64,000 nucleotides of DNA. Origin: Vesta saturnalis. Taxonomy: Eukaryota; Arthropoda; Insecta; Coleoptera; Lampyridae. The DNA lies in the NCBI GenBank assembly GCA_036346205.1, contig JARFJB010000896.1:1582001-1646000 (forward strand), written 5' to 3'. Position numbers and translations under genes: made by a program. Numbering within the stretch: position 1 is the first letter of the stretch; each line of letters begins with the position of its first letter. Shown piece after piece: positions 54,278 to 63,761 of the stretch. The notes under the pieces were generated by a model. The model ran no database searches, was not told the DNA's origin, and saw nothing but the letters and a program-made list of their open reading frames with translations.

Positions 54278-54891
54278 AGTAGAACACTGGCACCACTTTC
54301 ACTTTTTGTGACGTCATTTGACATTGGGGATTTCCGATGACGTGATTCGACCCTGGCAGCCACGTGGGGGACGTATTTTTGACACTCGCATACGTTAGGA
54401 TATGCTCGGGTACGTTCGAATATGCTCGGATAAAGATCGGGTACGTTCGAATATGCTCGGTTAAAGATCTGGCACATTCGAATATGCTCGAATCGGATCG
54501 GATACGCTCGGATATGCTCGGATAAAGATTGGGCACATTCGGTTATGCTTGGATAAGATCAGGCAGGATCGTGTAAGACTGTAAGATCGGAACGAGGGGT
54601 GTATTTTAGGTCTTGAGATTGAACTAGGATTTTGGTGTTGGAGTTGGGCTTGGACTTAGAGCTGATCTTTGGGTTGGATCAGGGTGACTGCTATTTTTGG
54701 TAATTATAGACCATTTTGTTTTCTTGAGCCTATGCTCCGATTGGAGGACTAATTCTCTGCTTGGATAAGCTGACCCTGGTTATTTTTCAATGACTGCTGG
54801 TTTCATAAGAAGGACTACACCCTGTCATAAAGAATTGTATTCTAATATAGAAGAATTAATAGGTAAGGTGATGGCTAGTGTTTGTACATAA
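54278..54891 (+). repeat. Left terminal inverted repeat of the Polinton
   Basis: Inverted match to 62,276-62,896 throughout. The outer 120 bp hold GTGACGTCATTTGAC and CACGTGGGGGACGTATTTTT. At 54,390-54,570 lies a minisatellite of about 17-34 bp units (ATATGCTCGGATAAAGATCG alternating with GGTACGTTCGA). The inner part ends GGCTAGTGTTTGTACATAA. Short minus-strand ORFs at 54,109-54,536 are by-products of the minisatellite. Confidence 0.92.
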
Positions 54892-55609
54892 CGTTAACGT
54901 GTATCAAGGTTATTGATATTTTTATAGAAGTGGTCGGCCTTGGAATTATTTAAGTTGACATGTATTTATTTATGTCTATTAATTAATTATGCTAAGAAAA
55001 AATGTTACTAAAATGATCACATTTCTTTTAACACCCATTTGTCAGTCGTGAACTTTATCTGTGTACAAATTTTATTTACAACAATAAACTTATTTTACTT
55101 CGAGAAAAGAGTCACCTCCAAATGGCCTTGCAGTTAGCTACAGACCAAACTTTGAAAGTTGACCATGACGTTAGCGAATTTTCAATAACTTAATTCGACC
55201 TTGGAAAGATACTATAAAAACGTACATTTGAGTTTAGTTAATTTAGTTCTGATTTGGAGAGCATTACGTTATCATCGCTATGGAATCTTTAACAGCTAGC
55301 GAGATTTTACGATTGTTTCACGGTGGGTTATTATTAATTATAAGATTATGTTTGAAAATGATACTATCGATTCGTTGGAAGAGTACGGTAATTTTGTGGA
55401 GGCTGTGCGAAGGGTTGGTAGAATGTAAGTATATGCTTTGTTTTTATTTTTAAATTTTTAAATTTTTAATTATTTTTTAAGGTTCTGCTCAGGTAAACAT
55501 TGAGGACGTGTTTTATGACAATGATGAAGAGATACCTGAAACACCTGCAGTGGAGAATTTGATAACGGTATGTCTTTTTAATTTTCTATTTTCTAGTTTC
55601 GCTTACTGA
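54892..55609. other. Polinton region between left TIR and polymerase ORF
   Basis: Mostly non-coding. Between 55,280 and 55,570 there are two short open stretches separated by plausible introns: a GTAAGT donor at about 55,423 with a TTTTTTAAG acceptor at about 55,482, and a GTATGT donor near 55,568 with a TTTCTAG acceptor at 55,596. The middle piece reads NIEDVFYDNDEEIPETPAVE. They could be 5' exons of the polymerase gene, but the frame after the last acceptor meets a stop before ATG 55,610, so I did not include them. Confidence 0.35.
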
Positions 55610-55825
55610 ATGAGTACATTACAGCACCAGCAAGGCCAATCGAGTTCAGGTCTATCACCACAGCAACAAGCCGGGCCATCCTCCTCCCAAACGGGGTTCA
55701 ATCATATAAATATAATAGGGGAGTCAAACAGCAAATTCATAAAAAAATTCAACACAACATGTAAATCGCTGAGGTTTATCTTTAATGACGAAACGTGCAA
55801 GGATAATCCCTTAACATGGTTGCAG

Positions 55826-55880
55826 GTAAAATATACCATTTCATAAAAACGTTATTTATCTAACAAATATCTTTTGGCAG
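55826..55880 (+). other. Short intron in the polymerase gene
   Basis: A 55-bp GT...AG interval: donor CAG|GTAAAA, acceptor TTTTGGCAG|AG. The codon phase is zero on both sides (TWLQ then SAFEELY), so splicing keeps the frame, whereas reading through meets a stop. Confidence 0.75.
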
Positions 55881-58771
55881 AGTGCATTCGAGGAGTTGTA
55901 TGCATACACTGTAAAGGATGCGGCTCCGTCAGATCGTGTTGGGATCACATTAAGAAATCCAAATTTCCCTGACAAACCAATTGGCTTGTCATTTAGACGA
56001 GTGGACCAGTCGTCGGTGAAAGTGATAATGTCACTGCTGGAAAAGATAATGCAGAGCAACGCTAGTTTTTGTCTCGAGTGACTTGTTAGTTTTAAACGTT
56101 GATAGAGTGTCGGTACCTGTAAGCTATGGATGCAAAAACCTGACGGGGTTAAAATTTGAAGATTTTTGTAAGGCTAAAAAGCAGGGTATTGTTGTTGTAC
56201 CAGCAACAATCAACGATAATAATTGTTTAGCTCGCGCACTAGTCTTAGCAATAGCTTTTAGAAATAACGATACGATGCGTCATGACATGGAATTGGGTTA
56301 TCCCTTACTTCAAGAGCGAACTATACAACTCTGCCAAAACAGCGGTGTAGATCTTAGTCAGGGTGGTAGTTACAAACACATCCAAGCATTTCAAAATCAT
56401 TTAGCTTCATATACCATTGTAGTTTATAATTCGCGTTTAGGTAATTCGGTTTATTTTGAGGTCCTAGGGAACCGGGTAGAATATTTTAAATTCAATATAG
56501 AAGACGAGCACTATAACGTAATTACCAACCTCATATCAGCATTTACTTGTAGTTATTACTGCGAATAGTGCAAAAACGTTATAATGACAAAAAGATCATT
56601 CGAAATGTATGTATCAGTGTCCTAGCTGTCATCAAAAGCCACCGTGTTCCTTTCGAAACCCGAAAATTGTTTGCAATGATTGCAAGAGAGATTTTTGCGG
56701 GCAAGAATCTTTCAGTGCCTCAAAACAATCGAAGTAAAGGGTAAACATAGGTGCAGATACAGTCGTTGTCCTGCATGCATGAGCTAAAAACCTATTGGAC
56801 ACCTTTGTTACATGCCTGTTAACAAAGTGCGACGTGGCGGTGGTAATGGTAAGCCATCTATGTTTATCTTTTACGATTTGGAGTGTATGCAAGAGAAGGT
56901 ATGTGAGGGGACGAATGATCGATTTTTGCATGAGCCCAATCTACTTGTGGCCGCGAATGTTTGTTCCACTTGTATTCAGCACATCGACGATTTGGATGAG
57001 CGATGCTCGACGTGTAGTGAGAGAGTGCACATTTTCAGGGAAAATCCTGTTCAATCATTTCTAGAGTATGTTGCCGAGCGAGCGCGAAAATTTATAGTTA
57101 CACGCATCGCGCACAACATGAAGGGGCACGATGGGTGTTTTGTGCTTAGATGTATGCTGGCTAATAATAATCAGTGGAGACCTAAAGTTATCACCAACGG
57201 TTTAAAACTAATCCCTATTCAGTGCGACGATATTAGGTTTATTGACTCCCTTAATTTCATCCCGTCACCGCTCTCGGCATTTCCAAAAACCTTCAATATC
57301 CCCGAGTCCAAGGGGTATTTTCCGTATCTCTTCAACTCATCAGAGAATCAGAACTACGAGGGGCCTTTGCCACCGCTTGAATATTACTGTGCAGATCAGA
57401 TGTCGGTGAATGATCGGCAAAAGCTTTTAGATTGGCATGCGGCCCAGAGTAATTATGTTTTTAAGATGCGTGAGGAGATTGAGAAATATTGCCTGATGGA
57501 TGTTAAGATCCTCGTTAAAGGCTGCATTAGTTTCTGGTCCACCTTCACGACCCAAAATAAAGTCGATCCGTTTGAGGAGGCTACCACTATTGGTAGCGTC
57601 GTAGACTCTTCCTCAAAGAAAACACAATCGGTCTCATTCCAAAAGGCGGTTATAGACGTGTCGACAATCAATCAAAGATTGCAATAAAGTGGTTACGTTG
57701 GGTTGAACATTCACAGCAAGTGAGCATACAGCACGGAGAAAAAGCTCGTGAATTTAGAACACCTGAAGGTGTTAAGGTCGACGGTTATTGCGCGGTGTCA
57801 AATACCGTTCACGAGTTTCAGGGGTGTTATTGGCATGGCTGCGAAAGTGTTTCCCCAAGCAGGCCAACATTGATCCTAAGCTTGGTGCAAATACATCCAT
57901 GTTTGTCCGAAACGAGAACACAGCGGCACGATCCCAATTTCTACGCGAGCGCGGGTATAATCTAGTGGAGATGCGAGAATGCGATTTTAAAAGACTACTG
58001 CTTGCAAATGATGAGTTGAAAGTATTCATACAGAATTTAAGTGACCAAGATGACGAGCCTTTAAACCCTCGAGGCGCGTTTTACGGTGGCCGCACTAATG
58101 CTAGCAAACTGTCATGAATGTGACGGCATTAGCGAGAAAATAATGTATAATGACGTGTGCTCGTTATACCCCTATGTAAATAAATATTGTAAATATCCTG
58201 TAGGTCATCCGAGAATTCATGTAGGTTTAGATTGTAAGAGCATTTCATTGGACACGGTGGAGGGTTTAATGAAATGCCGTGTACTACCGCCCTCTAATCT
58301 CTATCACCCTGTTTTACCTCTAAAAATGCACGGCAAGCTGATATTTGTGTTGTGTAGAACTTGCGGCGCTGAGTTAAACCAAGGTGAATGTGGACATAGT
58401 GAAACCGAGCTCAGTTTCGTTGGAACATTTGTATCTGACGAGCTGCGTAAGGCTATCTCTAAAAACTATAAAGTCCTGGATGTTTTTGAAGTTTGGGAGT
58501 ATGAGGTAACCACATATGACAAAACCACGAAACAGGGCGGACTGTTTAGTGGTTACATTGATAATTTCTTAAAACAGGAATGTTCAGGATGGTCTAGCCA
58601 TTGCACGTCAGAAACAGCGAAATTGAGCTACATAGCGGAATATTACGAAAAAGAGGGTATTGAACTAGACGCTAATAATGTTAAGAAAAACCCGGGTTTA
58701 AGGTACTTGGCTAAACTTGTGCTGATTTCTTTTTGGGCTAAGTTTGGTCATTATGCAGCCACCTCCACGTG

Positions 58772-59199
58772 GTGAGTTCTGGGTTGTTTTCATATAGAAA
58801 ACAAGCGAGGAGCTGGATAAGAAATTCGCAAATATTATTTTTTTTACAGATTTCTATGCCAAATGGGCAGCCAAAAATTTACTCATAGGAATCTCAAATT
58901 TTACGGAGATGTACTACATAATTTGTATTACTTTTTACGCGTATAGGCTAATAAATTAAAACCATTTCTTTTGGCAGGAGTTGGTTGAAAAATTGTCAAA
59001 TAATAACATTTTTTTACAAATTTCATTACCAAATGGGCAGCCGAAGATAGCTTCCTAGAAAGCTCAAATTTTGCAGATATGATAACACTTACATTTAACA
59101 ACTTTTCCATACATAGGCTATTAAATTGAAGAAAAAAATTTTTTTTCATGTCTTTTCACTCCACCCTATTGGTCAACGCTAAAATTTAACCTAGTGCAG
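58772..59199 (+). other. Intron between polymerase motifs B and C, with internal tandem repeat
   Basis: Donor TG|GTGAGT at 58,772 and acceptor GTGCAG|T at 59,199. Joining the flanks restores one codon split 2+1 and continues the frame into the SDPKD...FTDPLVQI region expected in Polinton polymerases. Inside the interval, an imperfect unit of about 170 bp occurs twice in tandem (about 58,810-58,979 and 58,980-59,149; shared blocks CCAAATGGGCAGCC, CTCAAATTTT.C.GA and ATAGGCTA.TAAATT). It may be a true intron or an insertion that is spliced out. Confidence 0.6.
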
Positions 59200-59641
59200 T
59201 ATTGTATCTGATCCAAAGGACGTTTTCAAATTGTTTACCGATCCATTGGTTCAGATACAATCCATCACCCCTATTAATGATAATGTAGTGATGGTAAATT
59301 GGGATAGACCTGAGGGTGAAGGTGAACCACAAAAAACTATTAATGTACCCATAGCCGCTTGCACGGCAGCTCATGCACGTTTAGAGCTATATAGTTACTT
59401 GGAAAAACTAGATCGCCGTGTTCTGTATTACGATACAGATAGTGCCACATCTGTGGCAAAACCCAATGACTGGAATCCAGCATGCGGAGATTTCCTTGGC
59501 CAGATGACCGACGAGTTGGAGACGTACGGTACCGGGAGTTATATAACTGAATTTGTTAGTGCAGGGCCTAAAAACTACAGTTATAATGTGTTTTTAACCA
59601 GTGATCAAACAAGTAAATCAGTGTGTAAAGTGAAGGTACCT

Positions 59642-60027
59642 TAAACAATAAAAACTCGCGTGTTATAAACTTTGAATCGATGAACATGTTGCTTAGTAAT
59701 AGTAGAGATTCTCTTTTTGTGCATAATGATAGAAAAATAGTTAGACAGGTGCTACAATATGATAACTAGACCTCAATCTAAACAGTATAGAATAAGTTAC
59801 TCTAAACGACGTAGAATAGAAAACTTTGATACTCTTTCATATGGACATAAGGAATAAATAATAAAAATCAGATAAACAGAAATAACTATTTTATTTATTT
59901 AATGTATGTTAACCTACTCAGAATGTTGTCCAAGTCATCCGCATCACCGTAATTAAATGTTTTATATGAAGTAGGAAAAGGATTGAGCGGTTCCCTGAGG
60001 AGTGACGCTAATATAGACATCCCGTCT
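59642..60027. other. Polinton spacer
   Basis: Downstream of the polymerase stop, the frame continues weakly (INFESMNMLL, then VLQYDN near 59,760), like the very C-terminus of the polymerase in a shifted frame, and then decays. AATAAA-like signals lie near 59,855-59,862. The rest is non-coding. Confidence 0.4.
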
Positions 60028-60853
60028 TCATCCGTGCGTTGTGACGCACCCTTCATCGATCGATGCTATTGGTGGTGGATGTACTTCCGCTAGTACTTCA
60101 ACCATGTTGACTGAAGATGACGACGACGACGAAGACGACACGTCTTTATAATATAGAGGTGGTGGTGGCGGAGCAGAGATTGAACCGGGTACAGACACTG
60201 CTATAAGTGCACCTCCTCCGATGGTGCTACACCTCGTTGTGGCTACCGGAACCCTGTTAGATGTCATTGCTGACGGTTTGATGCGCGACGTGTCTTCCAT
60301 CGATCCCCTCGGTACTGCCGGTGGTGGTGGATGTACTTCCGCTAGTACTTCAACCATGTTGGCTGAAGATGACGACCACGACGACACGTCTTTATGATAT
60401 AGAGGTGGTAGTGGCGGAGCAGAGATTAAGCCGAGTACAGACACTACTATAGATGCACCTCCTCCGATGGTGCTACGCCTCGTTGTGACTACCGGAACCC
60501 TGTTAGATGTAATTGCTGAAGGGATAATGCTCGGGCACGTCTTTTCTTCCTCTCCATCGCTTATCTCAATTACGGATCCATCGGAATCCTCGTCATCATG
60601 CCGCTGCCGGACTTTTACTTTTCTTTAAGGGTTCCGACACGCTTCTCTGTCTGAACTCCTCCTCCACATCTTTTTCCGCCCATAGGACGCTTAACCTGCC
60701 TCTCGTGCTGCTCCAAATCGACGTCTCCCTTAACGAACTTCTCTGCAACACTTTCAACCTAGTTCGTAACACCCCACGAAGCTTCTTCATAGCATCGATG
60801 CAACTTAGCTCGTATTCACAGTTAAATTTAGCCATTGTCGTGAAGTTCTCCAT
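60028..60853 (-). pseudogene. Polinton minus-strand Pro/Ser-rich protein with internal repeat
   Basis: ATG at 60,853 opens MENFTTMAKFNCEYELSCID, a short basic helical domain (LRGVLRTRLKVLQRSSLRE) and WAEKDVEEEFRQRS. A 1-nt shift near 60,610-60,625 leads to an acidic stretch (DDEDSDGSVIEISDGEEE). Then a unit of about 75 residues is present twice: SNRVPV.TTR.STIGGGA, SAPP.PPLY.KDVSS, a Ser run, and NMVEVLAEVHPPP. The end is at 60,028. I do not recognise the family. It faces the polymerase gene (convergent), 390 bp from its stop. The repeat is also visible in DNA (60,040-60,180 and 60,310-60,440), so it arose by tandem duplication. It may be a structural or primer-type Polinton protein; function unassigned. 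Confidence 0.45.
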
Positions 60854-62275
60854 ATTTTCAGATATGTGTAGCTGGTGGTGTAATTTAATACTATATATTT
60901 AATACTATAAGTGTGGTAATTTTTATAAAAACAAATCGTTTTTAGAAATTTCTTATACTGAAATAACTACTAGAAACTGATTCGATAATTACCCTTCAGC
61001 TAAAGGATTAGACTTTAAGGTAATCGCATGCAACTTAGAAATTTCTCCAATCTGTAAATAATAGGTAGAGGCTGAGAATCATTCTAACACTATCAATTAG
61101 TAAAGGTCACTGTTTTGGTATTCGATCAATCTGAAAATAATGACTAGAAATGCATTCCGCTTGTGAGGAGTTACCTCATCATTATTATTGTACAAGTGAC
61201 GTGACATTCTTGTTTCCAATGCTTTATCAAATCTTTCAGCTACAGATGTTTTTTATACCAGGTTATCTGCCATATACAAAATGATGTTTTTGCTTCCTGA
61301 AGAAGAAGTTTATCAGTTTCCTTAAAAACAACTATGAATGTCTCCAATTCACCTATCCTCGTTTTTAGGAGCTCACATCCAGAGCAGTTTATGTGATAAC
61401 GTTACGGATCATTATCGGTAAAAAATACGAAGATTAAAAGATTGTATTCTAATAAGAGGCCTGTATACTTAGCTTAACCTGATTATAAAGTCTTTTTGCG
61501 ATGGAGGTATTTCTGATGAGTCAGATAAACGTTGTGTTTTTTTTAAAAACGCTCTCACGACACTTTTTTTCTGTTTTTTAAGTGGAGTCCTGACAGTTTT
61601 TTGTTCACTCGGTGTATTTACAGAGAATTTTTGTCATGCTACGCAATAAAATTTTTCGAAAAATAGCACATGAGCGTGTATAGCACCAGGACTTTAGATG
61701 CATACTTTAACAGTCACCCCTCAATAGTTGATGGCCCCATTAAAATAAAGTGTGAACAATTTTATATGAGTGTATATATTAATATACATGCGCAACAATT
61801 CAATAGTGTTATCAGCTATTGGAAGTCGATTGTTAAAGTATTCAGTGAAGGTTATCTTAATTGCTTGCCGTTATGGAATTCATGTATAGGTAGAAGGTCG
61901 CAACATACAACTGGAAATTAAAAGAAAGTGTAAAAACATTTTTAAGCTAATTATCAACTGCTTTTTATAATAATAAAATACTATTACGAAAAACCACATT
62001 GTAAAACAAATAGCTCTCAATCTATATCAGAATTACGTTTCGTGTCAGTTAAAAATTAATTAATTAATATGTGTTAATCTTGGGTATTGAAAATTTGAAT
62101 AAATTCAACCTTGAACTGTATATAACATAATCGATATACCTAGATTTTTTCGAAACATAAATCAAAACAGGCTCTAATAATTTTTTATATATTTTAATGT
62201 CTTATTATGAAATCGCTTGTCATCGTCTATTAATTCTTATACCTTAACAGGTTAAATTAAATAAAATTCTTGTTA
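60854..62275. other. Polinton interior, mostly decayed
   Basis: No intact gene. The minus strand holds a possible integrase remnant at 61,170-61,280. The plus-strand ORF at 61,670-61,921 (83 codons, MSVYSTRTLDAYFNSHP...) has no recognisable motif. The last 250 bp before the right TIR are AT-rich. Confidence 0.4.
61165..61280 (-). pseudogene. Possible Polinton integrase remnant
   Basis: On the minus strand, KTSVAERFDKALETRMSRHL is readable, similar to the VERFNRTLK.RM motif that carries the catalytic Glu of rve-type integrases, where Polinton integrases read K.xVxERFNRTLK. No other integrase block was found, so this rests on a single motif. Confidence 0.4.
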
Positions 62276-62896
62276 TTATGTACAAACACTAGCCATCACC
62301 TTACCTATTAATTCTTCTATATTAGAATACAATTTTTTATGACAGGGTGTAGACCTACTTATAAAACCAGCAAATTAAGTCATTGAAAAATAACCAGGGT
62401 CAGTTTATCCAAGCAGAGAATTAGTCCTCCAATCAGAGCATAGGCTCAAGAAAACAGAATGGTCTATAATTACCAAAAATAGCAGTCACCCTGATCCAAC
62501 CCAAAGATCAGCTTCAAGTCCAAGCCCAACTCCAACACCAAAATCCTAGTTCAATCTCAAGACCTAAAATACACCCCTCATTCCGATCTTACAGTCTTAC
62601 ACGATTCTGCCTGATCTTATCCAAGCATAACCGAATGTGCTCGATCTTTATCCGAGCATATCCGATCCGATTCGAGCACATCCGAATGTGCCCGATCTTT
62701 AACCGAGCATAACCGAACTTACCCGATCTTTATCCGAGCATATCCGAACGTACCCGATCTTTACCCGAGCATATCCGAGCGCATCCGAGTGTCAAAAATA
62801 CGTCCCCCACGTGGCTGCCAGGGTCGAATCACGTCATCGGAAATCCACAAGGTCAAATGACGTAACAAAAAGTGAAACTGGTTCCCGTGTTCTACT
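62276..62896 (-). repeat. Right terminal inverted repeat of the Polinton
   Basis: Reverse complement of 54,278-54,891 with the same inner edge, minisatellite and outer motif order. The number and order of minisatellite units differ slightly between the two ends. Confidence 0.92.
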
Positions 62897-62902
62897 CGTA
62901 GG
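62897..62902. repeat. Right 6-bp target duplication of the Polinton
   Basis: CGTAGG, identical to 54,272-54,277. BEL/Pao coding sequence resumes immediately after it. Confidence 0.9.
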
Positions 62903-63761
62903 GCATAACAGGCCCATACTACATAAAACATAATTAGGATGGATAATTGTGGGAAATATTTGAAACCACAAGGAAACCCAAAAAACATTCGCCAATTTAT
63001 CTCTAAATAAGTTACATGATGAGGTTTCAAAATTTTGGCAAATAAATAAAATTATTGGCGACACCACTCATCTCTCAAAGGAACATCAGTATTATGAGAC
63101 ATTTTTTAGGGAAACGACAAAAAGAGATGAATCAGGTAAATTTATTGTACGAATCCTCTGGAAGACAGTTATGAAGTGTTAGGTAACTCGAGCGCATAGT
63201 GGTAAAGCGATTATATAAATTAGAGTCAAAATTACAAATGAATAAATCTTTAAAACACAATATTATGAATTTATGCACGAATATCAAACGTTAAACCATA
63301 TGACAAAGGTTGACGATTCAGTAAATGTAGTTATTTTCTCCCACATCATGGGGTGTTGAAAGATTCAACAACAACAAAACTTGGTTTAGTTTTTGATGGA
63401 AGAAGCAAAACAGACAACGGAGTTCTTTAAATGGTATTCAATTGCAAGGTGCAATTTTACCAAGCGATTTGTTGTCAATATTATTAAGATTTAGGTTGCA
63501 CTTGTAAGTTTTAACAGCAGATATATCTAAAATTTATCGGCAAGTTTTAATAAATAAACAAGACAGGAACATAGAAAATATTGTTTGGCGTCAAAGTAAT
63601 ACAGAGGGATTACAAACATATCAATTAAACACCGTATCATACGGACCTTATTTAGCGACGTGTTGCTTGCACCAATTAGCTTCAGACTTCCAAGATACGC
63701 ACCGATAGAGTTTGCAATTATAAAAATGATTTCTACATTGATGATCTTATTAGAGGGTAGA
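62903..63761 (+). pseudogene. BEL/Pao element 2 Pol: linker and reverse transcriptase
   Basis: Right after the Polinton the frame reads HNRPILHKT-like and LGWIIVGN sequence, the normal continuation of IDLLIGSDNFWELL on the other side. Then come EVSKFWQINKI...HYETFFRET (about 63,020-63,110), LTADISKIYRQVLINKQD (first RT Asp, about 63,515-63,565), VWRQSN...YQLNTVSYGP (about 63,590-63,650), and NDFYIDDLIRG, the catalytic YxDD-type box (about 63,728-63,757). Stops and shifts are frequent. It ends where the second Polinton TIR begins. Confidence 0.8.

Larger units (their letters stand above)
55610..59641 (+). pseudogene. Polinton protein-primed family-B DNA polymerase
   Basis: This enzyme replicates the Polinton from a protein primer. 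Order: a Ser/Gln-rich start (55,610); a first domain ending near 56,075; a region with NDNNCLARALVLAIA and EDEHYNVITNLISAF (56,205-56,550), like the cysteine-protease-like N-terminal part seen in arthropod Polinton polymerases (from memory); Cys-rich knuckles CPSCHQ...CNDCKRDFC (about 56,615-56,700). The exonuclease follows: FYDLE (Exo I, 56,875), AHNMKGHDG (Exo II, 57,110), YCLMDVKIL (Exo III, 57,490). Then the VDGYCAVSNTVHEFQGCYWHG region (57,780-57,840), motif A NDVCSLYPYVNK (58,150), motif B KLVLISFWAKFGH (58,710-58,755), and motif C YYDTDS (59,425-59,445). Breaks near 56,070, 56,568, 56,710, 56,786, 57,685, 57,840 and 58,100. Motif B departs from the usual NSFWGKFGQ. Two introns interrupt it. 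It is decayed and non-functional; no repaired version is given. Confidence 0.85.
54278..62896. mobile_element. Polinton/Maverick, 8.6 kb, both ends visible
   Basis: Ends: AGTAGAAC at 54,278 and its complement GTTCTACT at 62,896; TIRs of about 614 and 621 bp; identical 6-bp flanks CGTAGG. AG...CT ends and 6-bp duplications are the known Polinton signature. Content: protein-primed DNA polymerase B gene on the plus strand (55,610-59,641), a convergent Pro/Ser-rich repeat gene on the minus strand (60,853-60,028), and a possible integrase remnant (61,170-61,280, minus strand). Full-length Polintons are typically 15-20 kb and also carry ATPase, protease and capsid genes. None were seen here, so this copy is internally deleted and cannot be autonomous. 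Confidence 0.92.
52050..63761 (+). mobile_element. BEL/Pao LTR retrotransposon 2, split by a Polinton
   Basis: 5' LTR end near 52,276, gag, zinc knuckles and protease up to 54,277; then the Polinton (54,278-62,896, target duplication to 62,902); then the rest of the protease-RT linker and RT up to 63,761, where a second Polinton TIR begins. Apart from the insertions, the order is normal BEL/Pao. Its frames carry many more stops than BEL/Pao element 1, so it is an older copy of a different lineage. Confidence 0.8.

Noticed and set aside
54109..54536. Minus-strand ORFs over the left Polinton TIR
   Set aside because: They are translations of the TIR minisatellite and the adjoining BEL/Pao sequence, with repetitive YSNVPxLYPSIFE-type content, and no start or domain.
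61505..61530. CTGATGAG as a hammerhead core inside the Polinton
   Set aside because: No CGAAA box or stems follow at the required distance.
62761..63067. Minus-strand ORFs over the right Polinton junction
   Set aside because: They cross the TIR into antisense BEL/Pao sequence, so they are shadows.
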